From: Lentimonas sp. CC4 | GTDB taxonomy: Bacteria; Verrucomicrobiota; Verrucomicrobiia; Opitutales; Coraliomargaritaceae | DNA: 64,000 bases | Assembly: GCF_902728235.1 (NCBI RefSeq) | Contig: NZ_CACVBO010000001.1 | Span: 3,620,001 to 3,684,000 of the forward strand | Direction: 5' to 3' | Position numbers and translations under genes: made by a program | The notes under the pieces: model-generated | Told to the model about the DNA's origin: nothing | Databases searched by the model: none | Seen by the model: only the letters and a program-made list of their open reading frames with translations | Shown: in pieces, positions 47,627 to 57,571 of the stretch | How positions within the stretch are numbered: the first letter of the stretch is position 1 | Layout: the number at the start of each line of letters is the position of its first letter

Positions 47627-48142
47627 ATGAGCATCCAAACCATCGAAGCCTCCACTCTTTCAGAAATCATTGCCAAAGGCGGCAACGTCATCGACGTGCG
47701 CACGCCCGCCGAATTTAAGTCTGCTCATGTCATCGGTGCAGAGCTCCATCCCTTAGATAAGCTAGATGCCGCAGCCTATTGCAAAAGCGTAGGCACCGAC
47801 GCTCCTGTTTACATTCTCTGCCAAAGCGGCAAACGTGCGAGCATGGCCGCCGAGAAACTCGCCGCCGCTGGCCACACTCAGGCCATCGTCGTCGAAGGAG
47901 GCACACTCGCCGCGATCGACGCGAAGCTGGACATCGAATACGGAAAAGGTGCGATCTCGATAGAACGTCAAGTGCGCATTGTCGCGGGCCTCATGGTGCT
48001 CTGCGGCACACTTGCTGGCGTCTTCATCCACTCAGGGTTCCTCATCGTGCCAGGCTTCGTCGGCACCGGACTTGCCTTCGCAGGCATCACCGACACTTGC
48101 GGCATGGCAATGATGCTGGGCAAGTGCCCGTGGAATCAGTAG
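47627..48142 (+). CDS. Rhodanese-domain membrane protein (YgaP-like)
   Basis: This 171-aa protein combines a rhodanese domain (about 1-100) with two C-terminal membrane helices of the DUF2892 type (about 120-165), as in E. coli YgaP. The active-site Cys65 is in YILCQSGKRAS, and DVRTPAEF is conserved. It would transfer sulfur or nitrosyl groups at the inner membrane. It is a single gene, divergent from purH and convergent with the M24 peptidase gene. A CTCAAGTCTCAGCC micro-repeat follows. Confidence 0.92.
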   Translation: MSIQTIEASTLSEIIAKGGNVIDVRTPAEFKSAHVIGAELHPLDKLDAAAYCKSVGTDAPVYILCQSGKRASMAAEKLAAAGHTQAIVVEGGTLAAIDAKLDIEYGKGAISIERQVRIVAGLMVLCGTLAGVFIHSGFLIVPGFVGTGLAFAGITDTCGMAMMLGKCPWNQ

Positions 48143-48176
48143 CACAGACCGAAACGGCTTCGCCGATCCGCCACAC

Positions 48177-48223
48177 CCTCAAGTCTCAGCCCTCAAGTCT
48201 CAGCCCTCAAGTCTCAGTCCTCA
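48177..48223. repeat. CCTCAAGTCTCAGC tandem micro-repeat
   Basis: Three to four tandem copies of a 14-bp unit CCTCAAGTCTCAGC fill the space between the rhodanese gene and the M24 peptidase stop. No terminator hairpin is seen. Confidence 0.8.
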
Positions 48224-49366
48224 GCGCAGCTCCCACTTATAGTGCATCGACGAAAGCATTTCACTACCGTCCTTCGTCACACGCACCACATCTTCAATCC
48301 GGCAACCACCGATCTCTGGATAATACAAACCGGGCTCGATGGTAATCACATGCCCCTTGCGCAAACGCCCAGCACCTGTCGAAACACGAGGATCCTCATG
48401 CACCTCCAGCCCTAGGCCATGCCCCGTCGAGTGAATAAAGCCCACGAAACCTTCGCCACGACGCTCCGTCTGAAACCCGCGATCCTCAAACACCTGAGCC
48501 GCGACACCATGCACCGTCGCGCCACTCACGCCTGACTTCACCTTCGAAATCGCTGCAAGTTGTGCATCCCGCACTGCACCCACAAGCGCACGCTGCGCGT
48601 CATTTGCCCGCCCCTTAAGAAAGGTGCGCGTCATATCACCATGGTAACCCGTCGCTTGAACACGCGGAAACACGTCAACTATGATTAATTCATTCGGCTT
48701 GAGCGGCCCATGTCCAGCTTCGTGCGGATCGCAGCCCTGCGGACCTCCAGCTACAATTGTATTCTGTGCCACTGCGCCCTTCTCCAGGCAGGCTTGACCG
48801 ATCAACATATGGAGCCACTCAGAAGTCAGTGTGCGGCCTTTGTATTTCAAGCGTTTACCAACAATCTTCGACGCGCGTAATACTGCCTCAGCAGCGCGGA
48901 TGCCAGCTGCACTCGCCGCATTGCCCTGTTTCAAGGCTTTTGCCTCATCATCATTCTTAAGCTCACGCGCAGGAAAGAACGGACTCGACCCGATGTGCAC
49001 CTTCAAGCCTGCTGCCACCAATTTCGCATAATAGACAGACGGAAAATCCTGAGGCACCTCCAGCTCACGCACCTTATTTAATTTAGCAAAATAGCGCATC
49101 ATCTCTGCAGGGCCGACCGCCACGCGCTCAATGCCTAGCGCCTTCGCCACCTGCGCCTGCACCGTTTCCAGCAACAGCACCTCATCACAAGCCGACTGCG
49201 CTCGGACACGTCCATACTCCAGACGGTTCACCACTACCGTCGAACGATTCCCAACGATAAAGCACAGGAAAGGATCAGGCACAAAAACCTTCGTCAGGTA
49301 ATAAATATCGGCAGATTGCTCCGACGAGGCGTAGAGAACACGGATAACTGAGGATTTACTTTTCAT
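48221..49366 (-). CDS. M24-family aminopeptidase (Xaa-Pro aminopeptidase-like)
   Basis: This 381-aa cytoplasmic metallopeptidase has the 'pita-bread' M24 domain in its second half (about 155-375). The five metal ligands can be traced: Asp in ELIIVDVFPR, Asp in YHGDMTRTF, His in FIHSTGHGLGLEVHEDPR, Glu in VITIEPGLYYPEIGG and Glu in CRIEDVVRV. The N-terminal creatinase-like half is present but diverged. Substrates are probably dipeptides with Pro at the second position, though other M24 specificities are possible. It ends against the 14-bp micro-repeat. Confidence 0.92.
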   Translation of the reverse strand: MKSKSSVIRVLYASSEQSADIYYLTKVFVPDPFLCFIVGNRSTVVVNRLEYGRVRAQSACDEVLLLETVQAQVAKALGIERVAVGPAEMMRYFAKLNKVRELEVPQDFPSVYYAKLVAAGLKVHIGSSPFFPARELKNDDEAKALKQGNAASAAGIRAAEAVLRASKIVGKRLKYKGRTLTSEWLHMLIGQACLEKGAVAQNTIVAGGPQGCDPHEAGHGPLKPNELIIVDVFPRVQATGYHGDMTRTFLKGRANDAQRALVGAVRDAQLAAISKVKSGVSGATVHGVAAQVFEDRGFQTERRGEGFVGFIHSTGHGLGLEVHEDPRVSTGAGRLRKGHVITIEPGLYYPEIGGCRIEDVVRVTKDGSEMLSSMHYKWELR

Positions 49367-49439
49367 TACAAATATTTGAGTTATGACTCTTCTGTATCAC
49401 ACCCGATCTGTCACGCTCTGACTTTACCGCTGAGCAACT

Positions 49440-49958
49440 ATGAAACATCGCACCTACTCAGTTTTTACCCTCGTCCTCACTCTGCTGCTCGGAGCCTGTG
49501 CACCACAAGAGCCCACGATCATCACGGAGTCCAACGACACCTATTTCCCAATTTCAATCGGCGGCGCCCCACTTCAGCTCCAACTGGCCCTCATACAAAG
49601 CGAGCAAAGCAAAGGCTTGATGCACCGCGACTCGATGCCCAAGGACCACGGCATGCTCTTTTTATTTCAGCAAGCTGGACCACGCGCCTTCTGGATGCGC
49701 AACACCCGCATCCCACTCGACATCGGCTACTTCGATGCAAGCGGGCGCTTATTAGAGATCCACGCGCTCTACCCCTACGATGAGAATTCGGTTCCCTCAC
49801 GCAGCCAAGAAGTGCTCATCGCGGTCGAGACCAATCGTGGTTGGTTCGCCCGCAACAACATTACCCCTGGCGCACAGATCGACCTCAAAGCCTTAACACA
49901 AGCTATCAAGCGCCGCGGTCAATCCCCCGCTAATTTTCAACTCCAGCCCGCACACTAA
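49440..49958 (+). CDS. DUF192 family lipoprotein
   Basis: This 172-aa protein has lipobox LLGAC (Cys20) and a DUF192 core: LQLALIQSEQSKGLMHRDSM, HGMLFLFQQAGPRAFWMRNT, IPLDIGYFDASGRLLEI and the closing GWFARNNITPGAQID. The domain is small and beta-rich, widespread in bacteria and archaea, and of unknown function. The next gene's ATG begins the base after its stop, so the two are translationally linked. Confidence 0.92.
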   Translation: MKHRTYSVFTLVLTLLLGACAPQEPTIITESNDTYFPISIGGAPLQLQLALIQSEQSKGLMHRDSMPKDHGMLFLFQQAGPRAFWMRNTRIPLDIGYFDASGRLLEIHALYPYDENSVPSRSQEVLIAVETNRGWFARNNITPGAQIDLKALTQAIKRRGQSPANFQLQPAH

Positions 49959-51587
49959 ATGTCCGAGCCGCAAACCACAGAAGAACGCATGCCGCGTAAC
50001 GGGAACTTAATCGTTCCGCCCTCAAAAGACGATGCACCACGCAAGCGCCGTAAGCGAACCAACACCAACGAACCGCCCCGCGCGCGGCTTCGTGCCTACT
50101 TCGCGCTGATTGCCCTCGTCGCCCTCATATTCAGTCCGCTACTAAGCTCTGATGTCCTCTGGTCTGACTACGACTCCGTCGAACGCACCCCGTTTGAATC
50201 GATGGAGCGCTGGCAAGATGCATGGACGCTCGACAGCATACGTCAAAACGATCCGATCACGATTACCAGCTATTTCCTAGAGCAGGCGATCCCACTCCCG
50301 GCACCCGTAGTCTATCGAGGCATCAATATACTACTGCATATTTTCGCAGCCATCCTCCTTCTTAAAAATTTAGAGACGCTCAAGTTTCCTGCCGCATTTT
50401 CTGCCACACTGATATTTGCCCTCCACCCAGCCACGATTCAGACTCTGTTTTGGGCAGGCTACCGCACCGAAATCATCAGTTTGATATTCATCTTAAGCGC
50501 GCTCTACTACGGAAGCCGTAATCGAAATGCACGCGACTACACCGCAACGATCCTACTCACTACGATCGCTTGCTTGATTCATCCCGCCGCATTTGCCATC
50601 CCGCTCATTCTGGCGCTCATCATTCTCAATCAGGAGCGGCATGTGCACATCCACTCCTTTAACCGTGTGCTGCCGCTCATCTGCCTGTGCCTCTTTCTCG
50701 CAGTCTGGATCGGCTCAGGCAGTAGCGATACCAAGACAACCGCCGAAGCTCTCGGCGCCACAGAGCGCCTCAACCACGCGGGGCAAAACATGGCTCACTT
50801 TACTCGACAAGCGCTCGTGCCGGTTAACACCGCGCTCTTTCATCCATTCGACAAAGGTGCAAACTACCAAATCGGCGCTCAAATGAGCCTGCTGCCCTTC
50901 CTGCTCTTCGTTCCCTTTTTCATACTCATCGCCTTTAATATTAGAAAGGCTTGGGCGCGCGCGATCTTACTCGGTCTCAGCGCTTACCTCCTACTCATCG
51001 CATACGGCACTAGCAAAGATGGACACTTCATCGACGGCGAGCTCGCCCACGAAGATCACTACCTCTACGTCGCCCTGCCAATGATTATCACATTGGTGAT
51101 CACCGCACTCGGTCGACTCATTTACAATATGGGAGTCGCCGGCAAACCGCTCTGGGTCATGGGATGCTCATTGTTGCTCTTTATCGAAATCGCCATCACC
51201 GGAAGCTTTGCCTACTCCATTGCTGAGCCGACCCGTATGTGGACAGTCATGGCAGAACGCTGGCCAAACGCATGGCAGCCCCAAGCCGCACTCATCGACA
51301 GCATCTCACAGAGTGACGAAGCGCCCCTATACACCAATAAACAACTAATCGACAAACTCGAAGCGATTCTCGAAAAGCGCCCCGATCTTGTTGAGAACCG
51401 CAAAACACTCGCCCGCATCTTCGCCGAAGAGGGGCAACGAACAAATGCGCTACGCGAATACAAACGCATCCTTCGCGAAACGAATCCCGACAACGAATTC
51501 CTAGAAGAAGCAGCACGCTTCCTAGACGAATCCGGACTAAATTGGGACGCCACCAAAACTAGAGAACGTAAAACCAAAAATCCATAA
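49959..51587 (+). CDS. TMTC-like integral membrane protein with C-terminal TPR
   Basis: This 542-aa protein has a basic cytoplasmic start, then about ten membrane helices between residues 45 and 420. A soluble C-terminus contains TPR-like helices ([20 protein letters not shown]). The segments [20 protein letters not shown] and [20 protein letters not shown] match the bacterial TMTC/GT-C type membrane glycosyltransferase fold. It may move a sugar from a lipid carrier to a periplasmic acceptor; this is inferred from fold only. It overlaps neither neighbour but abuts DUF192 upstream and is 5 bp from metY. Confidence 0.78.
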   Translation: MSEPQTTEERMPRNGNLIVPPSKDDAPRKRRKRTNTNEPPRARLRAYFALIALVALIFSPLLSSDVLWSDYDSVERTPFESMERWQDAWTLDSIRQNDPITITSYFLEQAIPLPAPVVYRGINILLHIFAAILLLKNLETLKFPAAFSATLIFALHPATIQTLFWAGYRTEIISLIFILSALYYGSRNRNARDYTATILLTTIACLIHPAAFAIPLILALIILNQERHVHIHSFNRVLPLICLCLFLAVWIGSGSSDTKTTAEALGATERLNHAGQNMAHFTRQALVPVNTALFHPFDKGANYQIGAQMSLLPFLLFVPFFILIAFNIRKAWARAILLGLSAYLLLIAYGTSKDGHFIDGELAHEDHYLYVALPMIITLVITALGRLIYNMGVAGKPLWVMGCSLLLFIEIAITGSFAYSIAEPTRMWTVMAERWPNAWQPQAALIDSISQSDEAPLYTNKQLIDKLEAILEKRPDLVENRKTLARIFAEEGQRTNALREYKRILRETNPDNEFLEEAARFLDESGLNWDATKTRERKTKNP

Positions 51588-51592
51588 GACTT

Positions 51593-52900
51593 ATGACAGA
51601 TCAAAAAACACCCGGCCTCGGCACCCTCACCCTACACGCAGGTCACACGCCTGACGCAGAGACAGGCTCGCGCGCCGTCCCCATTTATCAAACCACCAGC
51701 TACATGTTTCGGGATACCGACCATGCTGCTAAACTCTTCGGCCTCGAAGAGCTCGGCTACATCTACACCCGTATCATGAATCCCACTACAGACGTGCTAG
51801 AGAAGCGCGTCGCAGCACTGGAAGGCGGCGTCGCTGCACTCGCACACGCCAGTGGTCAAGCCGCCATCACCAGCGCTATCCTCAACATAGCAGGCGCAGG
51901 CGATAACATTGTCTCCTCTGCCCAACTCTACGGCGGCACGTATACACTTTTCAAATACACACTGCCGAAGCTCGGCATCGAAGTCCGCTTCGCCGACGCC
52001 GAAGACCCATCCTCCTTCGAGCCACTAATCGACGACAAGACCAAAGCCATCTACGGCGACACTGTCGGCAATCCGAAGCTCAACATCTTCCCCTTTGAGG
52101 AAGTCTCTAAAATTGCAAAAGCTGCAAAGCTGCCACTCATCATCGATAGCACTGTCGCCTCCCCAATGGTCTGCCGACCACTAGAGCACGGCGCCAACAT
52201 CGTCATCCACAGCCTCACGAAATACATCGGCGGGCATGGCACTAGCATCGGCGGCATCGTCGTCGACGGCGGCAATTTTGATTGGGGCAGCGGTCGCTTC
52301 TCCGAATTCACCGAGCCCGACCCAAGTTACCACGGCCTCGTGCATTGGGATGTCTTTAAAGCCTTCGAACCAGCAGGCGGCGCCAACATCGCCTACATCA
52401 TGAAGATGCGCCTCCAATGGCTACGCGACACCGGCAACTGCACCTCGCCCTTTAACTCCTTCCTACACCTGCAAGGCCTCGAAACCCTGCACCTACGCAT
52501 GGAGCGGCATTGCTCCAACGCGCTCAAGGTCGCCGAGTTCCTCGAAAGTCACGACGCAGTGAGCTGGGTCAACTACCCAGGCCTTGAAGGCAACGCGCAC
52601 AACGCAGCTGCCAAGAAATATTTCGACGAAGGCACCTTCGGCGCGATGGTCGGCTTTGGACTCAAAGGCGGCCTCGATGCTGGACGCAAGTTCATCGATA
52701 GCCTTGAACTCTTCAGCCACCTCGCCAACATCGGCGACGCCAAGTCGCTCGCCATTCATCCCGCCAGCACCACGCACCAGCAGCTCACCCCCGAGCAACA
52801 GGAATCCACCGGCGTGACCGCCGACTTCGTCCGCCTCTCCGTAGGCATCGAAGACATCAGCGACCTGCTCGCCGATTTGGATCAAGCGCTGAAAGTGTAA
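51593..52900 (+). CDS. metY: O-acetylhomoserine sulfhydrylase
   Basis: This 435-aa PLP enzyme of the Cys/Met metabolism family makes homocysteine from O-acetylhomoserine and sulfide. Landmarks are [20 protein letters not shown], the cofactor-stacking [28 protein letters not shown] with the PLP Lys, and [14 protein letters not shown] near the end. The length of about 430 aa favours MetY over cystathionine synthase (about 385 aa). It lies 5 bp after the membrane protein gene. No SAM riboswitch is present, as there is no space for one. Confidence 0.95.
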   Translation: MTDQKTPGLGTLTLHAGHTPDAETGSRAVPIYQTTSYMFRDTDHAAKLFGLEELGYIYTRIMNPTTDVLEKRVAALEGGVAALAHASGQAAITSAILNIAGAGDNIVSSAQLYGGTYTLFKYTLPKLGIEVRFADAEDPSSFEPLIDDKTKAIYGDTVGNPKLNIFPFEEVSKIAKAAKLPLIIDSTVASPMVCRPLEHGANIVIHSLTKYIGGHGTSIGGIVVDGGNFDWGSGRFSEFTEPDPSYHGLVHWDVFKAFEPAGGANIAYIMKMRLQWLRDTGNCTSPFNSFLHLQGLETLHLRMERHCSNALKVAEFLESHDAVSWVNYPGLEGNAHNAAAKKYFDEGTFGAMVGFGLKGGLDAGRKFIDSLELFSHLANIGDAKSLAIHPASTTHQQLTPEQQESTGVTADFVRLSVGIEDISDLLADLDQALKV

Positions 52901-52972
52901 GCGAGAGCAAAAGACGTCCCCGTCGGCCACAGCGTAAAAGCAACTGCCAACGGGGACGTTGGCGTTCCCTGC

Positions 52973-54550
52973 TCAACCACGCTCAGTCTCTAGCAGCAAG
53001 TTCGAGTTACTGGCAAACCCGGCCCCCGCTCCTGCGTGGAAATTATACACCGCATCGACTCCAAGCGTCTTCAACTCGGCCTCTTCATCATCGTGCTTCG
53101 CAGTCGCTGAGACTTTCACATCTAAACGACGCGGCCCCATCACACGCGCAACCGAAAGATTCGCTCGGTGGTCCGCCATCGCTAATAACACCAGCTGCAC
53201 CTCATCCCGATTCTCAAGACGATGCAACAGGTTAATATCCGTGCCATCACCTTGATATACGAGTCGCCCCGCCGCGACATTTTTAGCCACCACATCTGGA
53301 CAGGAGTCAAAGCCACAGACCTTCATGTCTGTATGCTCGGTATAGTAGTCATACGCACCGCGCCCGACGCCACCGACGCCGAAGATCACCACATTCACAC
53401 CAGCCAAATCGATCGGCCGCTCCGCTTCATGAAAACGCCCTGTCTCAAAGCGTTGTAACAGCGACTGCACTTTATCAGCGACATCATTCGCCTTTTTATT
53501 CAGGGGCGAAGCGATCACAAAACTCACAGCCACCGCAACCGCGATAATGACGAGCCATTCATTTCCGAGCCAACCATTCGCCACCGCGATACTACCAACA
53601 ATCAACCCGAACTCAGAATAGTTCGCGAGCGCCAACGATGTGAGAATCGCAGAGCGTGGACGCAAGTGGAACCGTATCAAAGTAAACGCATACAGCGCTA
53701 CTTTGAGCGCCAATGGAATCATCAACAGTAGCGCGATGCCCACCGCGCTCATCGTCAGGTCGGCTGAGAGCCCAATTGACAGGAAGAACGCAACGAGGAA
53801 GACATCCTTAAATCCGAATAAAGTCTTCGATAGCTCATGCGACTTCGGGTGACTCGCCAGCATCATACCAAGAATGATGGCACCTAAATCTCCCTTCACA
53901 CCAACCGCATCAAACCAGCCATAAATACCGAGGGCTAAAAAGAACCCCAGCAGGATCAACAATTCACCATGCCCAGTGCGGTCGAGCACCTTACCAATCA
54001 CATAACGCAAAGGAATCAGCAGCACTAAAGTCAAGGCCCACACGGTCGGCATCTTGCCTGTTGAAACCGCAAGAAAAACCACCGCGATGATGTCCTGCAT
54101 GATCAACATACCGATAGCAACCGTGCCATGCAACGCGGCAAGCTGAGCTTTGTCTTCGAGTGATTTCACCGCAAACACCGTGCTGGAAAAACTCAAGGCG
54201 AACCCCGCCAGCACACACGTCATCACATTCAACTCATTTAGGATAGGTAATCCGAGCAACTTGCCCGCATAGAGGAACACTGCAAAAAACACAACCGTCC
54301 CCAACATATGCAACGACGTGCCCGCCCAGACCTCGGATTTAACGAGATCCTTCACCTTCAACTTTAAACCGATCGTAAACAGCAGCAAGGTCACCCCGAA
54401 GTCGCCCAGCTTTTCAATATCAGGAAACGCATCCACCCCAGCAGCGCGCATAATAAACCCCGCAGCAAGAAAACCAATCAGCGGCGGCAAGCCGATCAGT
54501 CGAGCCAGCAGGCCACAAACAAATGCTACAGTGATGAGAATCGCGATCAT
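52973..54550 (-). CDS. CPA2-family monovalent cation:proton antiporter with RCK domain
   Basis: This 525-aa protein is a KefB/RosB-like transporter. About twelve membrane helices occupy residues 1-385, including FLAAGFIMRAAGVDAFPDIE and FALSFSSTVFAVKSLEDKAQ. A short RCK/TrkA-N nucleotide-binding domain follows, with VVIFGVGGVGRGAYDYYTEH. It would exchange K+ or Na+ for protons under control of a nucleotide or thiol ligand. The C-terminal TrkA-C domain is absent. It stands alone between metY and the LolA-like gene. The ATG at 54550 has no competing start. Confidence 0.92.
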   Translation of the reverse strand: MIAILITVAFVCGLLARLIGLPPLIGFLAAGFIMRAAGVDAFPDIEKLGDFGVTLLLFTIGLKLKVKDLVKSEVWAGTSLHMLGTVVFFAVFLYAGKLLGLPILNELNVMTCVLAGFALSFSSTVFAVKSLEDKAQLAALHGTVAIGMLIMQDIIAVVFLAVSTGKMPTVWALTLVLLIPLRYVIGKVLDRTGHGELLILLGFFLALGIYGWFDAVGVKGDLGAIILGMMLASHPKSHELSKTLFGFKDVFLVAFFLSIGLSADLTMSAVGIALLLMIPLALKVALYAFTLIRFHLRPRSAILTSLALANYSEFGLIVGSIAVANGWLGNEWLVIIAVAVAVSFVIASPLNKKANDVADKVQSLLQRFETGRFHEAERPIDLAGVNVVIFGVGGVGRGAYDYYTEHTDMKVCGFDSCPDVVAKNVAAGRLVYQGDGTDINLLHRLENRDEVQLVLLAMADHRANLSVARVMGPRRLDVKVSATAKHDDEEAELKTLGVDAVYNFHAGAGAGFASNSNLLLETERG

Positions 54551-54736
54551 CTCCGAAGACTCCTAAATTCTACATAAAATGCAAGAAACCAAAACGCGCT
54601 GTCTCGACAAAGAGACTCCAAGGCTTGCCACTGTCAGAATCACCGCATCTCAGGATACCGACACAACCAACAGACGTTTATGTTGCCAATTCTCACGTCG
54701 CAATCGACACTTCTGCCACGCAATTGAAGCCTAAAA

Positions 54737-55633
54737 ATGAAAACATCTTACACCAACACCAAACTCATTACCGAGGGTCCCACGAAGTTTCAGAAAATAT
54801 TAAAATATGCGCTCTATCTAGCAGCGCTCGTCATGGTAGTTGCTGCCATTGTTACGATCATCAGCTTCAGCAACAAAGAAGACGACTCTCAAGCGGCACT
54901 GCCTGCCTTCCCCTACGGCACACTCAACGAACTGACCAATCCCGCCGCGTTTATGCAGGCCTACCTGTCAGTCAACTGCAACGCCACACTACTGGAGAGC
55001 ACACAGACCATCCGAGTCGCAGGAGTCATGGAGAGCGGCGATACTACACGGAAATTTACGCTCATCAAGAAGCGCCCCGACCGTCTGCTATTTAAGATGA
55101 AGCAGGACGCACTCAACATCACCATCGGAGTCAACAACGGCAACGTATGGAGAATCATACGAGCCCCTCAACGCGACGATCTCGTCACCCTCATTGAGGG
55201 AGACGAAGCCACTCAATGGCTCGGCCAGCGACGCTTTTTTGACAGAATCATCAGCGCATCCTTGGGGGATGGCACCATCACAGGAATCGCTACAGCCGAA
55301 TGGGACGCACAAACCTGCTTAGAGGTAACGACTCAGACTAAGGGAGAAACCGCGCAAACACTAGTCGACCCAAAGACCATGTATCCGCTAGTCGAACGCC
55401 AAACCATGCCCGACGGCAGCATTCAACGGACAGTGTCCAGCGACTTCCGCGACGTGCAAGGCATGCCCATCGCCTTCACCATAGAATCCTTCACCGACGA
55501 CACGCTCGACAGCCGTATCCGAATCAATAGCGCAGCACTCAACACAGGCCTGCTCTCACAACTATTTGAAGTGCCTGATGCACTAAAGCCTCCTGCCATT
55601 CCCAGCCAGGAAGATACAGAACCAGCGCCATAA
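54737..55633 (+). CDS. Membrane-anchored LolA/DUF2092-like protein
   Basis: This 298-aa protein has one N-terminal membrane segment (about 25-46, ALYLAALVMVVAAIVTIISF). A periplasmic domain of beta character follows, with SVNCNATLLESTQTIRVAGV, IKKRPDRLLFKMKQDA and LVDPKTMYPLVERQTMPDG. This pattern recalls the LolA/LppX and DUF2092 folds that bind lipids. There is no lipobox, so it is anchored by the helix. No lolB or other carrier gene is adjacent; function uncertain. It is followed by a repeat-rich gap. Confidence 0.65.
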   Translation: MKTSYTNTKLITEGPTKFQKILKYALYLAALVMVVAAIVTIISFSNKEDDSQAALPAFPYGTLNELTNPAAFMQAYLSVNCNATLLESTQTIRVAGVMESGDTTRKFTLIKKRPDRLLFKMKQDALNITIGVNNGNVWRIIRAPQRDDLVTLIEGDEATQWLGQRRFFDRIISASLGDGTITGIATAEWDAQTCLEVTTQTKGETAQTLVDPKTMYPLVERQTMPDGSIQRTVSSDFRDVQGMPIAFTIESFTDDTLDSRIRINSAALNTGLLSQLFEVPDALKPPAIPSQEDTEPAP

Positions 55634-55735
55634 ATATAAGCCAGTCTCTGAAATAATCCGTAAACGACGGTCTGTCGCGATACGCTGCTAGTTCGTCCCC
55701 CCGAACCTACCCCAAAACACAGGGTGTAGGCTGAT

Positions 55736-55973
55736 CTTTACCCATAAGTTTGTGTCTTCTTGTTTTCGCGATGAACGCGGTTCTTTGAGCTCCTCCCCAG
55801 CGAAGCGGAGGTGCCCCTGCCTGCGGGGTCGGAGGGGTTTCCGGCGGGTTAGCTCAAAGAATCTGCTCATGTTGCGCGAAACCCTTCCGTCTCGGCGGAC
55901 CGAGACACCTTCCCTTCGCAGGGAAGGAGCTTTTTTACCACTAACTTCACACATTCTCAACTTATGGGTAAAG
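55736..55973. mobile_element. MITE-like element with 15-bp terminal inverted repeats
   Basis: CTTTACCCATAAGTT at 55736-55750 and its exact reverse complement AACTTATGGGTAAAG at 55959-55973 bound a 238-bp segment. A second inverted pair lies inside, TTCTTTGAGCT / AGCTCAAAGAA. On both outer sides stands CAGGGTGTAGG (left near 55720, right near 55976), a possible target duplication. No transposase is encoded; short frames inside are not protein-like. The 551 bp between the upstream gene and the tRNA contain nothing else except palindromes. Confidence 0.65.
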
Positions 55974-56054
55974 CTCAGGGTGTAGGGAGTCCCCCCTCCT
56001 GCCTCACCCGCGCGAGCGCGAGTTCGCTACAGAGTTCGCTGACATACAATCAAC

Positions 56055-56136
56055 TGTAGCGATGCGACGCCAGTCGCGTCTATTGCCGAGCGGAAAACCT
56101 GAGAGTGATAGACCTCGCGAGCGCGAGTTCGCTACA
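56055..56136 (+). repeat. REP-like element, family TGTAGCGATG...TCGCTACA, copy 2
   Basis: An 82-bp element begins TGTAGCGATGCGACGCCAGT and ends GCGCGAGTTCGCTACA. A partial copy of its right end (GCGAGCGCGAGTTCGCTACA) lies just upstream at 56012-56031. It shares termini and layout with the element at 20182-20257, 36 kb away. Confidence 0.75.
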
Positions 56137-56184
56137 GAGTTCGCCCACATACCCCAAACTCAGTGTTTATGCGACCTAGAAACT

Positions 56185-56259
56185 TGGTGCGGGTGGAGGG
56201 AGTCGAACCCTCGTCTCAACCTTGGGAAGGTCACATAATAGCCGTTATACGACACCCGC
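56185..56259 (-). tRNA. tRNA-Gly(CCC)
   Basis: The minus strand folds into a cloverleaf. The acceptor is GCGGGTG/CACCCGC, the D-arm includes TAACGGCTATTA, and the anticodon loop TTCCCAA gives CCC. The T-arm is AGGGTTCGACTCCCT. The 3' CCA is encoded at 56187-56185. Confidence 0.95.
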
Positions 56260-56501
56260 AAATCAGTCAGTCATTACTAATGGCTGATTGCTGATCTTCG
56301 TCAATTGGTAAACGCCTCCCCTCATGGAAGAAACCTTTGGGTGCCACGCTTGTATCTAGAATAGAGACGTCCGCGCAAGCGACGATCCCGACGGCGGTGC
56401 AAACACTCGTGGCGCCCAATCTCTTCAGCCATGACAGGGCAGAACACTCCTGTTCATTTCAGCTGTTGCAGGTGCTGCATCGGTATCATACGGCGCGGCA
56501 C
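56260..56501. other. Gap between tRNA-Gly and tRNA-Gln
   Basis: No gene is recognised here. Short frames exist but have no family resemblance. The region ends in the terminator of tRNA-Gln. A small RNA is possible but not supported by visible structure. Confidence 0.4.
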
Positions 56502-56540
56502 AAAAAAATCCCTACTGAACGAATCAGCAGGGATTTTTAA
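56502..56540 (-). terminator. Terminator after tRNA-Gln
   Basis: AAAAATCCCT..CTGA and TCAG.AGGGATTTTT form a hairpin with a TTCGTT-type loop on the minus strand, followed by a T-run. It lies directly after the tRNA-Gln gene. Confidence 0.85.
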
Positions 56541-56542
56541 AA

Positions 56543-56616
56543 TGGTAGGCCTACAGGGATTTGAACCCCGAATGACTGCACCAAAAACAGTAGTGTTACC
56601 ATTACACCATAGGCCT
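56543..56616 (-). tRNA. tRNA-Gln(TTG)
   Basis: The minus strand gives acceptor AGGCCTA/TAGGCCT, D-arm TAATGGTAA, anticodon stem ACTGT/GCAGT with loop TTTTGGT (anticodon TTG), and T-arm CGGGGTTCAAATCCCTG. CCA is encoded (56545-56543). A Gln-specific synthetase gene lies at 38.7 kb. Confidence 0.93.
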
Positions 56617-56801
56617 TTGAAAGAAGATGCGGAGCGTAGAAACGATCGTCCTCTCGTCAAGCCCTCTTTCACAAATAATCAAAGTTTTTTAATTAGCTCC
56701 CAAGTCCGTATTATTAATAGACGAACTTGTCCGATTATTTGCAGTCGATCTCAAATCGATGGGTTGACGTCACCCTAAAAACAACGTTTAACACGCCTTT
56801 A

Positions 56802-57542
56802 ATGGATGAAGTAGATCAAACTGGCTCAAAGCCGAAATATCGCCGTATTATTTTGAAGTTAAGCGGTGAAGTGTTGCGTAACACCGAAGATGGCGACCCC
56901 ATCGACGCAAACATCCTTCGCGAGATTTGCGAAGAGGTGAAGAAAGTCGCCGATATCGGTGTCGAAATCGGCCTAGTCATCGGCGGCGGCAATATCTTCC
57001 GCGGCCTTAGCGGCGCAGAAATGCGCGGCGTCGACCGCACCACTGGCGACTACATGGGCATGCTCTCAACAGTCATCAACGGCCTCGCCTTTATGGACGC
57101 CCTCGAAAAGCTAGACGTCACCGTGCGCCTACAAAGCGCCATCCCGATGGCGAAGCTAGCAGAGCCGTTCATCCTGCGTAAAGCCACACGCCACCTAGAG
57201 CGTGGCCGCGTCGTTATCTTCGCGGGCGGCACAGGCAACCCTTACTTTTCAACTGACACGTGCGCAGCACTCCGCGCCAGCGAAATTGGCGCCGACATGC
57301 TAATGAAGGCCACCAAGGTCGACGGGATCTATAATAAAGACCCCAACAAGCACGACGACGCCGTCAAATACGACAAGCTCGAATACATTGACGCACTCCG
57401 CGACCGCCTCAACGTAATGGATTCCACCGCATTCTCGCTTTGCATGGAAAACAAGATGCCGATCCTCGTATTTAGCATGCGCGAACCAGGCTCGATCCTC
57501 CGTGCAGTCATGGGCGAAGAAATCGGCACACTCGTCAAATAA
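56802..57542 (+). CDS. pyrH: UMP kinase
   Basis: This 246-aa amino-acid-kinase-family enzyme phosphorylates UMP to UDP. The opening [12 protein letters not shown], the substrate-binding [13 protein letters not shown] and [17 protein letters not shown], and the ATP-region [16 protein letters not shown] are all conserved. The ATG at 56802 fits the usual short N-terminus; a GTG at 56727 would add 25 residues including tRNA-proximal sequence. frr follows after 29 bp, the common bacterial pyrH-frr arrangement. It is not preceded by tsf here. Confidence 0.97.
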   Translation: MDEVDQTGSKPKYRRIILKLSGEVLRNTEDGDPIDANILREICEEVKKVADIGVEIGLVIGGGNIFRGLSGAEMRGVDRTTGDYMGMLSTVINGLAFMDALEKLDVTVRLQSAIPMAKLAEPFILRKATRHLERGRVVIFAGGTGNPYFSTDTCAALRASEIGADMLMKATKVDGIYNKDPNKHDDAVKYDKLEYIDALRDRLNVMDSTAFSLCMENKMPILVFSMREPGSILRAVMGEEIGTLVK

Positions 57543-57571
57543 CACATCCCACTTTAAACAAACTGATAGAT

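Noticed and set aside
51588-51592. SAM riboswitch for metY
   Set aside because: Only five bases separate metY from the upstream gene.
55688-55960. Arg-rich frame in the MITE-like element
   Set aside because: It spans the inverted repeats and has no protein-like hydrophobic pattern.
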